The notes under the pieces were generated by a model, which was not told the origin of the DNA, did no database searches, and saw only the letters and a list, made by a program, of their open reading frames with translations. From the NCBI RefSeq assembly GCF_003008555.2, contig NZ_CP027665.1, positions 2,170,001-2,234,000 of the forward strand: a stretch of DNA of 64,000 nucleotides, written 5' to 3'. Shown piece by piece: positions 27,940 to 37,661 of the stretch (position 1 is the first letter of the stretch; each line of letters begins with the position of its first letter). This stretch comes from Pukyongiella litopenaei (GTDB taxonomy: Bacteria; Pseudomonadota; Alphaproteobacteria; Rhodobacterales; Rhodobacteraceae). The position numbers and the translations under genes are program-made.

Positions 27940-28641
27940 ATGAGCACGCCGAAACGCCCGCATCGCAATTTCTATGGCCGCCTCAAGGGCAAGGCCCTGA
28001 AACAGAGCCAGAAGACCTATCTGGAAGAAGACCTGGATGCGCTGTCGCCCGGTCCCGTGGGCTGGTGCGAGAACCCCGCGCGCGAACCGCTCGATCTCGG
28101 GGCGCTGTTCGGGGGGAAACCGGTCTGGCTGGAAATCGGGTTCGGCGGCGGCGAACATCTGGTGCACCAGGCGCGGATCCATCCGGGTATCGGCATCATC
28201 GGGGCGGAACCCTATATCAACGGCGTTGCGATGCTGCTGGGCAAGATCCGGCGGGCGGGGGTGCGAAACCTGGCCATTCACGCGGGCGATGCCCGCGACC
28301 TGATGGATGTCCTGCCGGCGGCCTCGGTCGACCGGGCCTTTCTGCTCTATCCCGATCCCTGGCCGAAGAAACGCCACCATCGCCGCCGTTTCGTGACACC
28401 CGAGCACCTGGAGCCGCTGGCGCGCGCGATGAAGCCGGGGGCGGTGCTGCGGGTTGCGACCGACATTCCCGATTATGTGCGCCAGAGCCTCGAAGAGGTG
28501 CCGAAGGCCGGGTTCGCATGGCTGGCCGAGCGTCCGCAGGACTGGCGCGAGCCCTGGGATGACTGGCTGTCGACGCGCTATGAACAAAAGGCGCTGCGCG
28601 AGGGCCGGGTGCCCCATTACCTGACCTTCCGCCGGCTCTGA
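27940..28641 (+). CDS. trmB: tRNA (guanine-N7-)-methyltransferase
   Basis: A 233-residue class I methyltransferase. The SAM loop is [15 protein letters not shown]; the TrmB signature [17 protein letters not shown] and the acidic AGDARDL motif are clear. It makes m7G46 in tRNA. It stands downstream of metK on the same strand, so the SAM supplier and a SAM consumer may be co-transcribed and both fall under the riboswitch-controlled leader, although the switch would act on metK translation only. Confidence 0.95.
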   Translation: MSTPKRPHRNFYGRLKGKALKQSQKTYLEEDLDALSPGPVGWCENPAREPLDLGALFGGKPVWLEIGFGGGEHLVHQARIHPGIGIIGAEPYINGVAMLLGKIRRAGVRNLAIHAGDARDLMDVLPAASVDRAFLLYPDPWPKKRHHRRRFVTPEHLEPLARAMKPGAVLRVATDIPDYVRQSLEEVPKAGFAWLAERPQDWREPWDDWLSTRYEQKALREGRVPHYLTFRRL

Positions 28642-28676
28642 GCGGGACATGCGGCTGCGCCGCATCGCTCCGCGGG

Positions 28677-28699
28677 GGATATTTCCGGCAAGAGGAAGG
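28677..28699 (+). repeat. Intergenic repeat motif, copy 3
   Basis: The same core as at 7813, between trmB and aroA, 36 bases past the trmB stop. Confidence 0.78.
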
Positions 28700-28762
28700 G
28701 GCCGGTGGACCCGTCTCATGCGTTGCGCTAACAGGTCCGGGTTGCAGCAGGAAAGGCGCGTC

Positions 28763-30115
28763 ATGTCCGGTCACGGTTCTCCCATCCCGATGGTATCGCA
28801 TCCTGTTCGCGGGCTGAGCGGCGTGGCCGAGGTGCCGGGCGACAAGTCGATCTCGCACCGGTCGCTGATCCTGGGCGCGCTCGCGGTGGGCGAGACGCGG
28901 ATCACCGGATTGCTGGAAGGCGAGGACGTGCTGGACACGGCCGGCGCGATGCGGGCCTTTGGCGCCGAGGTGGTGGATCACGGCGGCGGCGCGTGGTCGG
29001 TGCACGGGGTCGGCGTCGGCGGGTTCGCAGAGCCGGAGGCCGTGATCGATTGCGGCAATTCGGGGACCGGCGTGCGGCTGATCATGGGGGCGATGGCGAC
29101 GAGCCCGATCACGGTCACGTTCACCGGTGATGCGAGCCTGAACAGCCGCCCCATGGCCCGCGTGACCGATCCGCTCGCGCTGTTCGGGGCGCGGTCGGTC
29201 GGGCGGAGGGGTGGGCGGCTGCCGATGACCATCGTGGGCGCGGCCGACCCGGTGCCGGTGCGCTACGAGGTGCCGGTGCCCTCGGCGCAGGTGAAATCGG
29301 CGGTGTTGCTGGCGGGGCTCAATGCGCCGGGCAGGACCGTGGTGATCGAACGCGAGGCAACCCGCGATCACACCGAACGGATGCTGGCGGGGTTCGGCGC
29401 GGAGATCTCGGTCGAGGAAACCGCCGAGGGGCGGGTGATCACGCTGACCGGCCGGCCGGAACTGCGCCCGCAGGCCATCGTGGTGCCCCGCGATCCGTCG
29501 AGCGCGGCATTCCCGGTCTGCGCGGCGTTGATCGTGCCGGGGTCGGATGTGCTGGTGCCGGGGATCGGGCTGAACCCGACGCGGGCGGGGCTGTTCGATA
29601 CGCTGTGCGACATGGGGGCCGATCTGAGTTTCGAGAACCGCCGCGACGAGGGTGGCGAGCCCGTGGCCGATCTGCGGGCGCGCTATTCGCCTGACATGCG
29701 CGGCATCGAGGTGCCGCCCGAACGCGCCGCCAGCATGATCGACGAATACCCGGTGCTGTCGGTGGTCGCGGCGAATGCGCGCGGTGTCACGATGATGCGC
29801 GGGGTCGGGGAATTGCGCGTGAAGGAAAGCGACCGGATCGACGCCATGGCCACCGGGCTGCGGGCCAACGGGGTAACCGTTGACGCGGGCGAGGACTGGT
29901 GGTCGGTCGAGGGGCTGGGCGCGGGTGGCGTGCCGGGCGGCGCAACCTGTGCCAGTCACCTGGATCACCGGATCGCCATGTCGTTCATGGTTATGGGCCT
30001 GGGCGCGCAGGCGCCGGTTGCGATCGATGACGGCGCGCCCATCGCCACGTCCTTTCCGGTGTTCGAGCCGCTGATGGCGGGGCTGGGCGCCCGGATCGAA
30101 CGGCGCGGCGCGTGA
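28763..30115 (+). CDS. aroA: 3-Phosphoshikimate 1-carboxyvinyltransferase (EPSP synthase)
   Basis: A 450-residue EPSP synthase. The N-terminal [15 protein letters not shown], the central [15 protein letters not shown], and the late [16 protein letters not shown] are family signatures. It joins phosphoenolpyruvate to shikimate 3-phosphate. [15 protein letters not shown] occurs at the position where class II, glyphosate-tolerant enzymes often carry Ala for Gly in a similar loop, so class II is possible but not tested. The start at 28763 has AGGAAAGG upstream. Its stop overlaps the GTG of cmk. Confidence 0.96.
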   Translation: MSGHGSPIPMVSHPVRGLSGVAEVPGDKSISHRSLILGALAVGETRITGLLEGEDVLDTAGAMRAFGAEVVDHGGGAWSVHGVGVGGFAEPEAVIDCGNSGTGVRLIMGAMATSPITVTFTGDASLNSRPMARVTDPLALFGARSVGRRGGRLPMTIVGAADPVPVRYEVPVPSAQVKSAVLLAGLNAPGRTVVIEREATRDHTERMLAGFGAEISVEETAEGRVITLTGRPELRPQAIVVPRDPSSAAFPVCAALIVPGSDVLVPGIGLNPTRAGLFDTLCDMGADLSFENRRDEGGEPVADLRARYSPDMRGIEVPPERAASMIDEYPVLSVVAANARGVTMMRGVGELRVKESDRIDAMATGLRANGVTVDAGEDWWSVEGLGAGGVPGGATCASHLDHRIAMSFMVMGLGAQAPVAIDDGAPIATSFPVFEPLMAGLGARIERRGA

Positions 30116-30726
30116 GTTTCACCATCGCCATCGACGGGCCTGCCGCGGCGGGCAAGGGCACGGTCGCCAGGGCGGTCGCGGCGCATTTCGGGTTTGCGCA
30201 TCTCGATACCGGCCTGCTCTATCGCGCGGTCGGGGCCAGGGTTCTGGCGGGGGCCGAGGCCGTGGTGGCGGCGCGGGCGCTGCGGCCCGGCGATCTCGAG
30301 GCGGACGGGCTGCGCACGCCGCAGGTGGCGCAGGCTGCGAGCCGGGTTGCGACCGATCCCGGGGTGCGGGCGGCGCTGGTGGCGTTCCAGCGCCAGTTCG
30401 CGCGCCGGCCGGGCGGCGCGGTGCTGGACGGGCGCGATATCGGCACCGTGATCTGCCCCGGCGCCGAGGCCAAGCTCTATGTCACCGCCAGCGCCGAAAC
30501 CCGGGCCGAGCGGCGGTTCCTCGAACTGCGCGACAAGGGTGAGGACGTGACCCGCGCGGCGGTGCTGGCCGATGTGATCGCGCGGGACGAGCGTGACATG
30601 ACCCGCGCCGACGCGCCGTTGAAACCGGCCAGCGACGCGGTGATGATCGACACGTCCGATCTGTCCATCGACGAGGCGGTGCGCGCGGCGATCGCGGCGG
30701 TCGAGGCACGCCGCGGCCTGACCTGA
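30112..30726 (+). CDS. cmk: Cytidylate kinase
   Basis: A 204-residue nucleoside monophosphate kinase. The P loop is [17 protein letters not shown], the CMP-binding region carries [11 protein letters not shown], and [12 protein letters not shown] is typical of Cmk. It phosphorylates CMP and dCMP. It starts with GTG overlapping the aroA stop (GTGA), the same aroA-cmk coupling seen in many bacteria. It would normally be followed by rpsA, but here a secreted ankyrin protein follows, so the usual operon is broken after cmk. Confidence 0.95.
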   Translation: MSFTIAIDGPAAAGKGTVARAVAAHFGFAHLDTGLLYRAVGARVLAGAEAVVAARALRPGDLEADGLRTPQVAQAASRVATDPGVRAALVAFQRQFARRPGGAVLDGRDIGTVICPGAEAKLYVTASAETRAERRFLELRDKGEDVTRAAVLADVIARDERDMTRADAPLKPASDAVMIDTSDLSIDEAVRAAIAAVEARRGLT

Positions 30727-30803
30727 CGCACCCGCCGATCCCGCAGGACGAACGGGTCACGGCATGGGCCCGATCCATCCCAAATCGAAAGGGGAAACCG
30801 CGA

Positions 30804-31487
30804 ATGAGACGAATTCCGATCATCGGCCTGGCTCTGCTGTTTGGCGGCCTTGCCCATGCAGCCGTCGCGCAGACCGCGCCTTCGGCAGGTGACATCGCCG
30901 GATATGAAGGCCTGTTCGCCGCCGCGCATTCCGGCGATATCGCCGCGGTCGGCGAACTCGTTGCCGCCGGGGCCGACGTGAACGCGCGCGATCCGCGCGG
31001 GCGCACGCCCGCACATGTCGCGGCCTTTGCCTCGGAGGACGACGTTCTCCGGCTCCTGGCGAAGGCGGGTGCCGACATGAACGCGCGCGAGGGCAGGGCG
31101 TATGACGTGGTGACCATCGCCGCCGTTGCCGACGATCCGGCATTGATGTCGCTGGCAATCGAACTTGGCAACGATCCCGGCCTGACAACCAGCCCCTATG
31201 ACGGCACCGCGCTGATCGCCGCGGCGCATCTCGGTCATGTGGAGGTCGTCCGGCGCCTGATCGCGGCCGGTGCGCCGCTGGACCACGTCAACAACCTGCA
31301 CTGGACGGCGGTCATGGAATCCGTCGTGCTGGGAGACGGCGGCCCCGACCATCTGGCCGTGCTGGACGCGCTCTTGTCGGCGGGGGCTGACCGCAGCCTC
31401 GCGGACCGGGATGGCGTGACGCCGCTGCAACATGCCGAAAGCCGCGGGTTCACGGCCATGGCCGAGCGCCTGCGGCGGCCGGATTGA
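30804..31487 (+). CDS. Exported ankyrin-repeat protein
   Basis: A 227-residue protein. A signal peptide (IIGLALLFGGLAHAAVAQ) ends near residue 23. It is followed by four to five ankyrin repeats, with readable units such as GDIAAVGELVAAGADVNARD, GRTPAHVAAF, GTALIAAAHLGHVEVVRRL and GVTPLQHAESRGFTAMAERL. The repeats should bind a protein partner in the periplasm. AAGGGGAAA lies ahead of ATG 30804. It is separated from cmk by 77 bases. The partner is unknown; ankyrin proteins paired with catalases exist but no such neighbour is present. Confidence 0.85.
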   Translation: MRRIPIIGLALLFGGLAHAAVAQTAPSAGDIAGYEGLFAAAHSGDIAAVGELVAAGADVNARDPRGRTPAHVAAFASEDDVLRLLAKAGADMNAREGRAYDVVTIAAVADDPALMSLAIELGNDPGLTTSPYDGTALIAAAHLGHVEVVRRLIAAGAPLDHVNNLHWTAVMESVVLGDGGPDHLAVLDALLSAGADRSLADRDGVTPLQHAESRGFTAMAERLRRPD

Positions 31488-31602
31488 ACCAGTCGGCGAA
31501 TGCCGGTTGTCCCGGACAGCAGCATCCCGACCGGTGGGCAGATCCTGCCCGTGACGGCCCTGAACACCTGCACAGCTGGCGGTCAGGGCGTATGGTTTCC
31601 CC

Positions 31603-32349
31603 TCATTGCAGAAAGAACACGACCGTAAGAACGGCGCCGACCGTGATGATGGCATAGCGCAGCAACTCGGGTGAAATCCTGCGCGCGTAATGCCCGCCGA
31701 GATAGCCGCCGATCGTCGTGGCGATGGCAAGGATCACCGCCGGTTCCCAGGCGATAAGGCCGGCTGTTGCATATGTGATCACGGACACCAGGGACAGGAC
31801 CGCGGAGAGAAGGTTTTTCAGGCCATTCATGCCATTGAGGTTCTCAAAGCCGATGAGGCCGAAGACCGCGAGCAGCATGATGCCGAGGCCGCCATTGAAA
31901 TATCCCCCATAGATGGCGACGGCGCCGACCGCGCTTGCGGAGAGCACCGGACCGGCGGGGTGCAGGCTTCGCTTGCGCACCGCCCGCAGCAGGCGTGGGC
32001 CAGACGCAAAAAGCGCCGTCGCCGTTAGCAGCAACCAGGGCACGATGCCCGTGAACGCATCGCCCGGCGTGACGAGAAGCAGCCCCGCCCCAACCAACCC
32101 GCCGCAAGCCGCAACGATTGCAATCGCGCGCAAGCCAAGCGTTCCCTCTGCGCGGATGTCGTGCCGGAATGCCCAGGCGCTGCTCATGTAGCCCGGCAGA
32201 GCGGTGAGCGTTGCCGTGGCGTTGGCCATGATCGGCGGAACACCGATCCATACGAGGGCGGGGAAACTGAGCAATGTGCCGCCGCCGGCAATGGCGTTGA
32301 CGCCGCCGGCCGCGAGACCGGCAAGAGCAAGGAGCGCAAGGGACAACAT
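31603..32349 (-). CDS. TSUP family permease (TauE/SafE)
   Basis: A 248-residue membrane protein with about eight hydrophobic segments. LAAGGVNAIAGGGTLLSFPALV near the N terminus and its internal counterpart GAVAIYGGYFNGGLGIMLLA show the two-fold repeat of the TauE/SafE family, which moves sulfite, sulfoacetate or related anions. ATG 32349 has GGAGA upstream; a start 57 bases earlier is possible. It is divergent from a GntR regulator, its probable controller. The substrate is unknown. Confidence 0.88.
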   Translation of the reverse strand: MLSLALLALAGLAAGGVNAIAGGGTLLSFPALVWIGVPPIMANATATLTALPGYMSSAWAFRHDIRAEGTLGLRAIAIVAACGGLVGAGLLLVTPGDAFTGIVPWLLLTATALFASGPRLLRAVRKRSLHPAGPVLSASAVGAVAIYGGYFNGGLGIMLLAVFGLIGFENLNGMNGLKNLLSAVLSLVSVITYATAGLIAWEPAVILAIATTIGGYLGGHYARRISPELLRYAIITVGAVLTVVFFLQ

Positions 32350-32426
32350 GGCGAATCTCCGGTTGAAGTTCAGCCGTTCCTGCCGGAAACTGCCAATGGT
32401 CTGCAAATTGGTCTGGAATTCAAGTG
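32350..32426. promoter_or_regulatory. Shared divergent promoter region with GGTCTG repeats
   Basis: The 77 bases between the TSUP and gntR starts hold two direct copies of GGTCTG (ATGGTCTGC and TTGGTCTGG) 13 bases apart. Their spacing and place suggest an operator for the adjacent FadR-type regulator. No promoter boxes are clear. Confidence 0.4.
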
Positions 32427-33131
32427 ATGCGCATGAGCAGGTCCGAGGCCTTGCGGCGGCTGCAAGGCTACCTCGCGGAAGCGGGGCTTGCGCCCGGAGA
32501 TCGTCTGCCCTCCGAGCGGCGGATGGCGGGCCTCATCGGGTGCAGCCGGGAAACCCTGAGAGCCGCGCTGGACGCGCTCGAAGCCCAGGGACGGATCTGG
32601 CGGCATGTCGGGCAGGGCACGTTTGTCGGTCGCGCCCCGCCGGGCGAGGTCGCGCGGGATACGATCCTGATCGATGCGACCACGCCCCGCGATCTCATGG
32701 ATGCCCGGCGAATGCTCGAACCACAGGTGGCCAGGGCGGCCGCGGAATGTCGTGAAACGCGCGATGTCGCGTTGCTGCGCCAGCGCGTTCAGGACGGCAG
32801 AAAGGCGCGTGACCGTGCCGCCTGCGAACGCGCGGACGACGCGTTTCACCAAGCCATCGCCCATGTGACGCGCAACCCGGTCCTGATCGCGCTTCTGCGG
32901 CATTTCTCGAGCGCACGCTGCCGGGGCGTCTGGCAGCGTGAATGGGAACACACCTATGCAAGCGTCGGCGTCGATGAATTCCGACACCTGCATTCGGACC
33001 AGCACGCGGGCATCGTCGACGCGATCGCGCGCGGCGACGGAATTGCCGCGCAGACGGCCATGGCGTCCCACCTCGATACCATCGCCCGGGCAATGGCCGG
33101 AAAGGGAAACGCGGGCCGGTTCACGCCGTAG
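32427..33131 (+). CDS. GntR-family (FadR type) transcriptional regulator
   Basis: A 234-residue regulator. The winged helix spans residues ~5-70 (GDRLPSERRMAGLIGCSRET, then LRAALDALEAQGRIWRHVGQGTF). An all-helical FCD domain follows (DARRMLEPQVARAAAE, DDAFHQAIAHVTRNPVL, HLHSDQHAGIVDAI), with the aspartate and histidines that normally bind a metal and a small carboxylate. ATG 32427 was chosen over the GTG three bases before; 32433 is also possible. It is divergent from the TSUP gene and probably controls it in response to its substrate. Confidence 0.88.
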   Translation: MRMSRSEALRRLQGYLAEAGLAPGDRLPSERRMAGLIGCSRETLRAALDALEAQGRIWRHVGQGTFVGRAPPGEVARDTILIDATTPRDLMDARRMLEPQVARAAAECRETRDVALLRQRVQDGRKARDRAACERADDAFHQAIAHVTRNPVLIALLRHFSSARCRGVWQREWEHTYASVGVDEFRHLHSDQHAGIVDAIARGDGIAAQTAMASHLDTIARAMAGKGNAGRFTP

Positions 33132-33136
33132 GCGCG

Positions 33137-34225
33137 TCACCCGGCAAGGAACCTGTCCGGCGTAAAGGCATCTGCCAGGCTGTTATGGCGGCACTCCAGC
33201 AATGCCGCGGCGAGATGGGCCAGTCCGGGCGCGCATTGGATGCCAAAACCCGCCTGCCCGGCCAGCCAGAAGAACCCGTCGGCCCGCGGATCGAACCCCG
33301 TGACCGGGTAGCCATCGGGGGTCATCATGCGAAGCCCCGCCCATGTGGTCTCGACACGGGTCACATGAAAACCGGTGTCGTTGCTGAAACGGTCCAGCCC
33401 TTCGGCGACAACCATGTCATCCGCATGGGCATCATGCGGTTCGACCGGATCTTCATCGGCGGGCGATACCAGCAACCGGCCCGCTTCGGTCTTGGCATAC
33501 CAGCGGAGCGGGGCCGTGACCGTAAAGGGCGTGCGCCCCAGGCCGGGCGGCAGCGGGAGCGCCGCAACGCTGCGCCGACAGGGTTGGATCGGCAGGGCGG
33601 GCACGCCTGCGAGGGTCGCGACATGGTTGGCCCATGCGCCGGCCGCGTTGACGAGCGTCGGGGCTTCGTACCGGTCGGTGGCCGTGCCGACGCGCCAGGT
33701 TGAACCAGTGCGGCGGATATCCGTCACCTGCGCGCCCGTGCAGATCCGGGCGCCGAGAGCGCGCGCCTTGCGTGCCGCGCCCTGCATGAGCGCATCGGCG
33801 TCGATGTCGCAGGCGCCGGGTTCATAGCTCGCGGCCTCCAGCCGATCGACCCGGATCAGGGGGAACAGCCTTGCGGCTTCCCCGGGGGCGAGCCGTTCGA
33901 TGTCCGGCTGGCCCGCTGTCATCGCATCATGCGAGGGGCCGCCTCCGGGAAGAACCAGGCGCAGGATGCCGCGGGGGGTCAGCAGCGGCTCCGGGAACCA
34001 TTCGGGCTCGGGGTCTTTCAACATGGGAAGGCTCAGCGCCGACACGTCGCGCAGCCGGCCATGCCCATAGCTGGGAACGAAGACCGCGGCCGACCTGCCG
34101 CTGGCATGGACGCCCAGATTGCGTTCCGCCTCCAGAACCACGACCCGCGCAGAGCCGGCGAGTTCGGCCGCCAGGGTCAGACCGGCGGCGCCGCCGCCGA
34201 TGATCAGGACATCAGCCGTGTTCAT
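33137..34225 (-). CDS. FAD-dependent oxidoreductase (DAO family)
   Basis: A 362-residue flavoprotein. The Rossmann motif is VLIIGGGAAGLTLAAELAG; HASGRSAAVFVPSYG follows, and the C-terminal FWLAGQAGFGIQCAPGLA is the second FAD contact. It fits the D-amino-acid oxidase/glycine oxidase-like group, which oxidises amino or hydroxy acids. It overlaps tctA by 14 bases and ends the marR-tctCBA operon, so its substrate is likely the solute imported by the TctABC system, a carboxylate. No signal peptide is visible, so it is cytoplasmic. Confidence 0.85.
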   Translation of the reverse strand: MNTADVLIIGGGAAGLTLAAELAGSARVVVLEAERNLGVHASGRSAAVFVPSYGHGRLRDVSALSLPMLKDPEPEWFPEPLLTPRGILRLVLPGGGPSHDAMTAGQPDIERLAPGEAARLFPLIRVDRLEAASYEPGACDIDADALMQGAARKARALGARICTGAQVTDIRRTGSTWRVGTATDRYEAPTLVNAAGAWANHVATLAGVPALPIQPCRRSVAALPLPPGLGRTPFTVTAPLRWYAKTEAGRLLVSPADEDPVEPHDAHADDMVVAEGLDRFSNDTGFHVTRVETTWAGLRMMTPDGYPVTGFDPRADGFFWLAGQAGFGIQCAPGLAHLAAALLECRHNSLADAFTPDRFLAG

Positions 34226-35705
34226 GGCGCCTGCGCGATGTAAGCCAGAACAGGCTGATGACGCTCAGGACCAGCAGCACCACCGCGATCGGATAGCCGG
34301 TCAGCGCGGCCGGGTTGCCATCGGTCAGCACCAGGGTTTGCGAGAGCGAGACCTCGAACCGGGGGCCGAGGAAGAAGGCGATGATGAAGATCACGGTCGA
34401 ATAGCCAAAACAGGTCATCAGATAGCCCAGGCCGGCAAAGACCAGCAGTATGGCCACCCCGAAGAGCCCGCCGGTCGCGAGAAAGACCCCGACGATGCAC
34501 AACAGCAGGGCCGCCGAGAAGATGAGCGATTCCGGTGCGCCGACGACCCGTGTCCAGAGCCGCAGGCCCAGCAGCCCGACCAGCAGGTTGACCGCATTGG
34601 CCATGACCATCGCGCCGAACAGCCCATAGATCAGCCGGCCCTGCTGCTCGAACAGGAGCGGCCCGGGCTGGATGCCGTGGATCATGAACGCACTGATGAT
34701 CAGCGCGGCGCTGACGCTGCCGGGAATGCCCAGGGTCAGCAGTGGAATGAGATTTGCGCCGACCACCGCGGAATTGGCGGATTCGGTGGCGGCAATCCCT
34801 TCCAGCGCTCCCTTGCCGAACTCCTCGGGATGTGCCGAGGTCTGGCGGGCAAAGGCGTAGGACATGAATGCCGCCGCCGTCGACCCGATCCCCGGCAGGG
34901 CGCCGAGCCCGGTCCCGATCAACGCCCCGCGGGCCAGCGTGCCCCGGCAGGCCCAGTATTCGGCCCAGCTGACACGGCGGTCATCCGGGCGTCCGGTGGC
35001 CCGTTCGATCGTTGCGCGCATGGCGCCTTGCGAACTCGACAGGCGTCGAACGATCTCTGATATCGCCAGCATCCCGATCGCGACCGGCGCCAGCGGCAAC
35101 CCGTCATAAAGCTCGAACCAACCAAAGATCAGCCGGGGCGTGCCATGTTCAGGGTCCAGCCCCACCGTCGCGCAAAGCAGCCCGAGCGCTGCGGCGACAA
35201 TCCCCTTGGCGATCGAGTCGCCGATCAGGCCCGCAATGATGCAGAAGGCGAAAATCATGAGGGCAAAGACCTCGACCGGCCCCATGTTGAGCGCCAGAAC
35301 CGCAAGCGGGGCCGAGACGGTGATCAGCACGATGTCGCTGAACGTGTCCCCGGTGACCGAGGAATAGAGCGCCATCCTGGTGGCCTTTTCCGCCTTTCCC
35401 TGCCGGGCCAGCGGGTGCCCGTCCAGCGCGGTTGCCGCCGCGTCGGGGGTGCCGGGCGTATTGATGAGGATCGCGGGTATCGCCCCCCCGACGAGGCCAC
35501 CCTTGTTGACGCCGACCAGAAACCCGATGGCGGGCAGCGGATCGAGACCGAAGGTGAAGGGAATGGCTATGGCCATCGCCATCACCGGCCCGATCCCCGG
35601 CACGGCTCCGACGAACTGCCCCAGCGCCACCCCGGCCAGAACAAAGCCCAGGTTGACCAGCCCCACGGCATCGCCGAAACCGGCCAGAATGGTCGCTGTA
35701 TCCAT
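34212..35705 (-). CDS. tctA: Tripartite tricarboxylate transporter large permease TctA
   Basis: A 497-residue permease with about twelve membrane segments. GAVPGIGPVMAMAIAIPFTF and GLGALPGIGSTAAAFMSYAF are the duplicated PGxG motifs of TctA, and FLVGVNKGGLVGGAIPAILI is also characteristic. ATG 35705 has AAGGTG upstream; GTG 35708 is an alternative. With TctB and TctC it imports a di- or tricarboxylate driven by an ion gradient. It is the fourth gene of the operon that begins with marR. Confidence 0.93.
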   Translation of the reverse strand: MDTATILAGFGDAVGLVNLGFVLAGVALGQFVGAVPGIGPVMAMAIAIPFTFGLDPLPAIGFLVGVNKGGLVGGAIPAILINTPGTPDAAATALDGHPLARQGKAEKATRMALYSSVTGDTFSDIVLITVSAPLAVLALNMGPVEVFALMIFAFCIIAGLIGDSIAKGIVAAALGLLCATVGLDPEHGTPRLIFGWFELYDGLPLAPVAIGMLAISEIVRRLSSSQGAMRATIERATGRPDDRRVSWAEYWACRGTLARGALIGTGLGALPGIGSTAAAFMSYAFARQTSAHPEEFGKGALEGIAATESANSAVVGANLIPLLTLGIPGSVSAALIISAFMIHGIQPGPLLFEQQGRLIYGLFGAMVMANAVNLLVGLLGLRLWTRVVGAPESLIFSAALLLCIVGVFLATGGLFGVAILLVFAGLGYLMTCFGYSTVIFIIAFFLGPRFEVSLSQTLVLTDGNPAALTGYPIAVVLLVLSVISLFWLTSRRRHEHG

Positions 35706-35717
35706 CACCGTGGCACC

Positions 35718-36134
35718 TTATGGCAGAGGGCGGTCGAGAAGCTGCGAGACGGTCAGCCAGATCGCCGATGGCACGCCCAGCGCCCCGAGCGCGAGCCAGC
35801 CCGGGCGCCGTTCTCCGACCAGCAGCATCAGGGCCAGCGTCATGACCGGAGCGGCGATCATGAAACCGATCCGCCCGATGAGCCAGAGCTCGACCGCGAA
35901 AAACCCCAGCAGACCCAGCGCGCGCAGCAGCTGTCCGGCATCTGCCCGAGTGCCCGCGTTTTCCCATGCGGCCCACAGCCCCGACAGGATCAACACCCAT
36001 GCCAGCGCCGAGGGCAGGCCCGACGGGCGCAGCCACCCATAGTCGACCCGCTCGGTCCCGTAGGGGATCAGAACCAGTAGCAGGATCAGGCCGAAGCCCG
36101 CCACGATCAGGCCCGAAAGGCGGCTTTGTGTCAT
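35718..36134 (-). CDS. tctB: Tripartite tricarboxylate transporter small permease TctB
   Basis: A 138-residue protein with four hydrophobic segments (GLIVAGFGLILLLVLIPYG, ALAWVLILSGLWAAW, LLRALGLLGFFAVELWLIG, IAAPVMTLALMLLVG). Size, topology and the position between tctC and tctA identify it, since TctB sequences are poorly conserved. The start at 36134 was chosen because the upstream extension has no hydrophobic or family-like content. Confidence 0.82.
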   Translation of the reverse strand: MTQSRLSGLIVAGFGLILLLVLIPYGTERVDYGWLRPSGLPSALAWVLILSGLWAAWENAGTRADAGQLLRALGLLGFFAVELWLIGRIGFMIAAPVMTLALMLLVGERRPGWLALGALGVPSAIWLTVSQLLDRPLP

Positions 36135-36177
36135 TGCCCGCAAAACGGTGCAGCGGCGCGGCCACTGCACCTCCCTG

Positions 36178-37122
36178 TCATTTTCCAAAGAGCTTGCGAA
36201 CGTTGGCAACGCCGTCGACGATCACCTTTCGGGTACCATCGGGCCCGCGATTGTCAGGCTCGGAGGAAAACACGTTGGTCACGACCTCAACCACCCGGTC
36301 GGACTGGATTGCGGCATCGAGCGCAGCGGCCAGGGCGGCCTTGGCATCGTCCGGCAGCCCCGCCGGCGCGGCAAAGTAGAAGATGGGATCGACATAGAAC
36401 GCATAGCCCTGCTCGGGCAGCGACGCCACATCCGGCGCATAGCCGTGGCGGCCATCATTTGCCGTGGCGATCATCTTGAGGTCGCCCTTTTTCACATAGG
36501 GAATATGCACCCCGGCAGAGAATGACGCATCGACCTGGCCGCCAAGCACGAGTTGCAGCATCTCGGCCGAGCTTTTGGTCGGGACGAGCTTGAACCCCGC
36601 GCTTTCCTGGTTGTCGATGGCCCGCATCAGCAGCTCTTGCGGTTTGGCATCAAAGGCCACCGCGCCGCCATGCTCCTTGGCATGGGCCACCAGCCCCTTC
36701 ATGTCTTCGAAGGGCGCGTCGGCCTTTGCGACGATCGCAAGCGGCGCGCGCGCGACCGTAGCGAGATAGTCGAAACTGTCCACGTCAAAGGGCAGTTCGT
36801 CACCGCGCAGGACGAGATTGATCATGACCGGCATGGTGACGCCCATTCCGATCACGGTTCCGTCCGCAGGCGCGGCGGAGATCCCGGTGAACATCGCCAC
36901 GCCGCCACCGCCGGGCTTGTTTTCCGCGATCACGTTCCAACCGGTCTGTTCTTTCATCACGGTGGCGATCACCCGGCCGATCGTGTCGGTTTCGCCACCG
37001 GCCCCAAAGCCGATCTGGAGCTTGACCGGACCCGGGGGCGTCCAGTCCTGTGCCGCGCCGACGCTTGCGGCGAACAGTGCCGTGCCGGTCACGAGGCCCT
37101 TCAATATGCTGGATATTCTCAT
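36178..37122 (-). CDS. tctC: Tripartite tricarboxylate transporter substrate-binding protein TctC
   Basis: A 314-residue exported binding protein of the Bug family. The signal peptide has the hydrophobic stretch LVTGTALFAASVGAAQ. Family landmarks are VKLQIGFGAGGETDTIGRVI, WNVIAENKPGGGGVAMFTG and LYFAAPAG-like late segments. Bug proteins bind carboxylates in the periplasm. The ATG overlaps the marR stop by four bases, so this first transporter gene is coupled to its regulator. Confidence 0.93.
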   Translation of the reverse strand: MRISSILKGLVTGTALFAASVGAAQDWTPPGPVKLQIGFGAGGETDTIGRVIATVMKEQTGWNVIAENKPGGGGVAMFTGISAAPADGTVIGMGVTMPVMINLVLRGDELPFDVDSFDYLATVARAPLAIVAKADAPFEDMKGLVAHAKEHGGAVAFDAKPQELLMRAIDNQESAGFKLVPTKSSAEMLQLVLGGQVDASFSAGVHIPYVKKGDLKMIATANDGRHGYAPDVASLPEQGYAFYVDPIFYFAAPAGLPDDAKAALAAALDAAIQSDRVVEVVTNVFSSEPDNRGPDGTRKVIVDGVANVRKLFGK

Positions 37123-37637
37123 GGTTTTCCTCCCTTTCTGTTTTCGACATCCGCCATGCTCAGCCGGGTGGCTGCGGCCACCCGTCGCGACATGGCGATG
37201 AACTGCGCCCGCTCCTCCGAGCCAAGCGCAACATCAATCGCCCGGTGGTAGTGCTGCACCGCGGGCAGCGCCGCCTCGAAGGTGACGCGGCCCCGCTGGG
37301 TCAGGCTGACGAGCCGAACGCGCCCGTCGCTACGACAGGTTGACGACCGGATCAGCCCGTCCGTCTCCAGCCGCTTGAGCGCACGGCTCACCTGTGCCTG
37401 TTCCATGTCGGTAAAGGCGACGAGATCGCGTTGTGGCACCGGTTCTCCATCCGACAGACCCAGGAGAATGCGCCAGGTAACCAGATTCAGAGGCTCCGGG
37501 TCGTTCAGGGCTTGCGACAAACCGAGACGCAGGATCCGCGACAGCCGATAGACGGCCATCGCGATCTCGCTCGTCCCCGACGGCACATTGGTCAGGTCGA
37601 GCGGGTCGAGCCCATGAATGTGATCTGCCCGTGTCAC
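37119..37637 (-). CDS. MarR-family transcriptional regulator
   Basis: A 172-residue winged-helix protein. The recognition helix region is VAFTDMEQAQVSRALKRLET and the wing is STCRSDGRVRLVSLTQRG, both typical of MarR. The GTG start at 37637 has GGGGAG eight bases upstream; no ATG fits. It is the first gene of the marR-tctC-tctB-tctA-oxidoreductase operon, an autoregulated arrangement, and a palindrome lies in its promoter region. The effector is probably the imported carboxylate or its oxidation product. Confidence 0.88.
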   Translation of the reverse strand: MTRADHIHGLDPLDLTNVPSGTSEIAMAVYRLSRILRLGLSQALNDPEPLNLVTWRILLGLSDGEPVPQRDLVAFTDMEQAQVSRALKRLETDGLIRSSTCRSDGRVRLVSLTQRGRVTFEAALPAVQHYHRAIDVALGSEERAQFIAMSRRVAAATRLSMADVENRKGGKP

Positions 37638-37661
37638 CTGAACGCTCCCCGTTGCGAGTTA

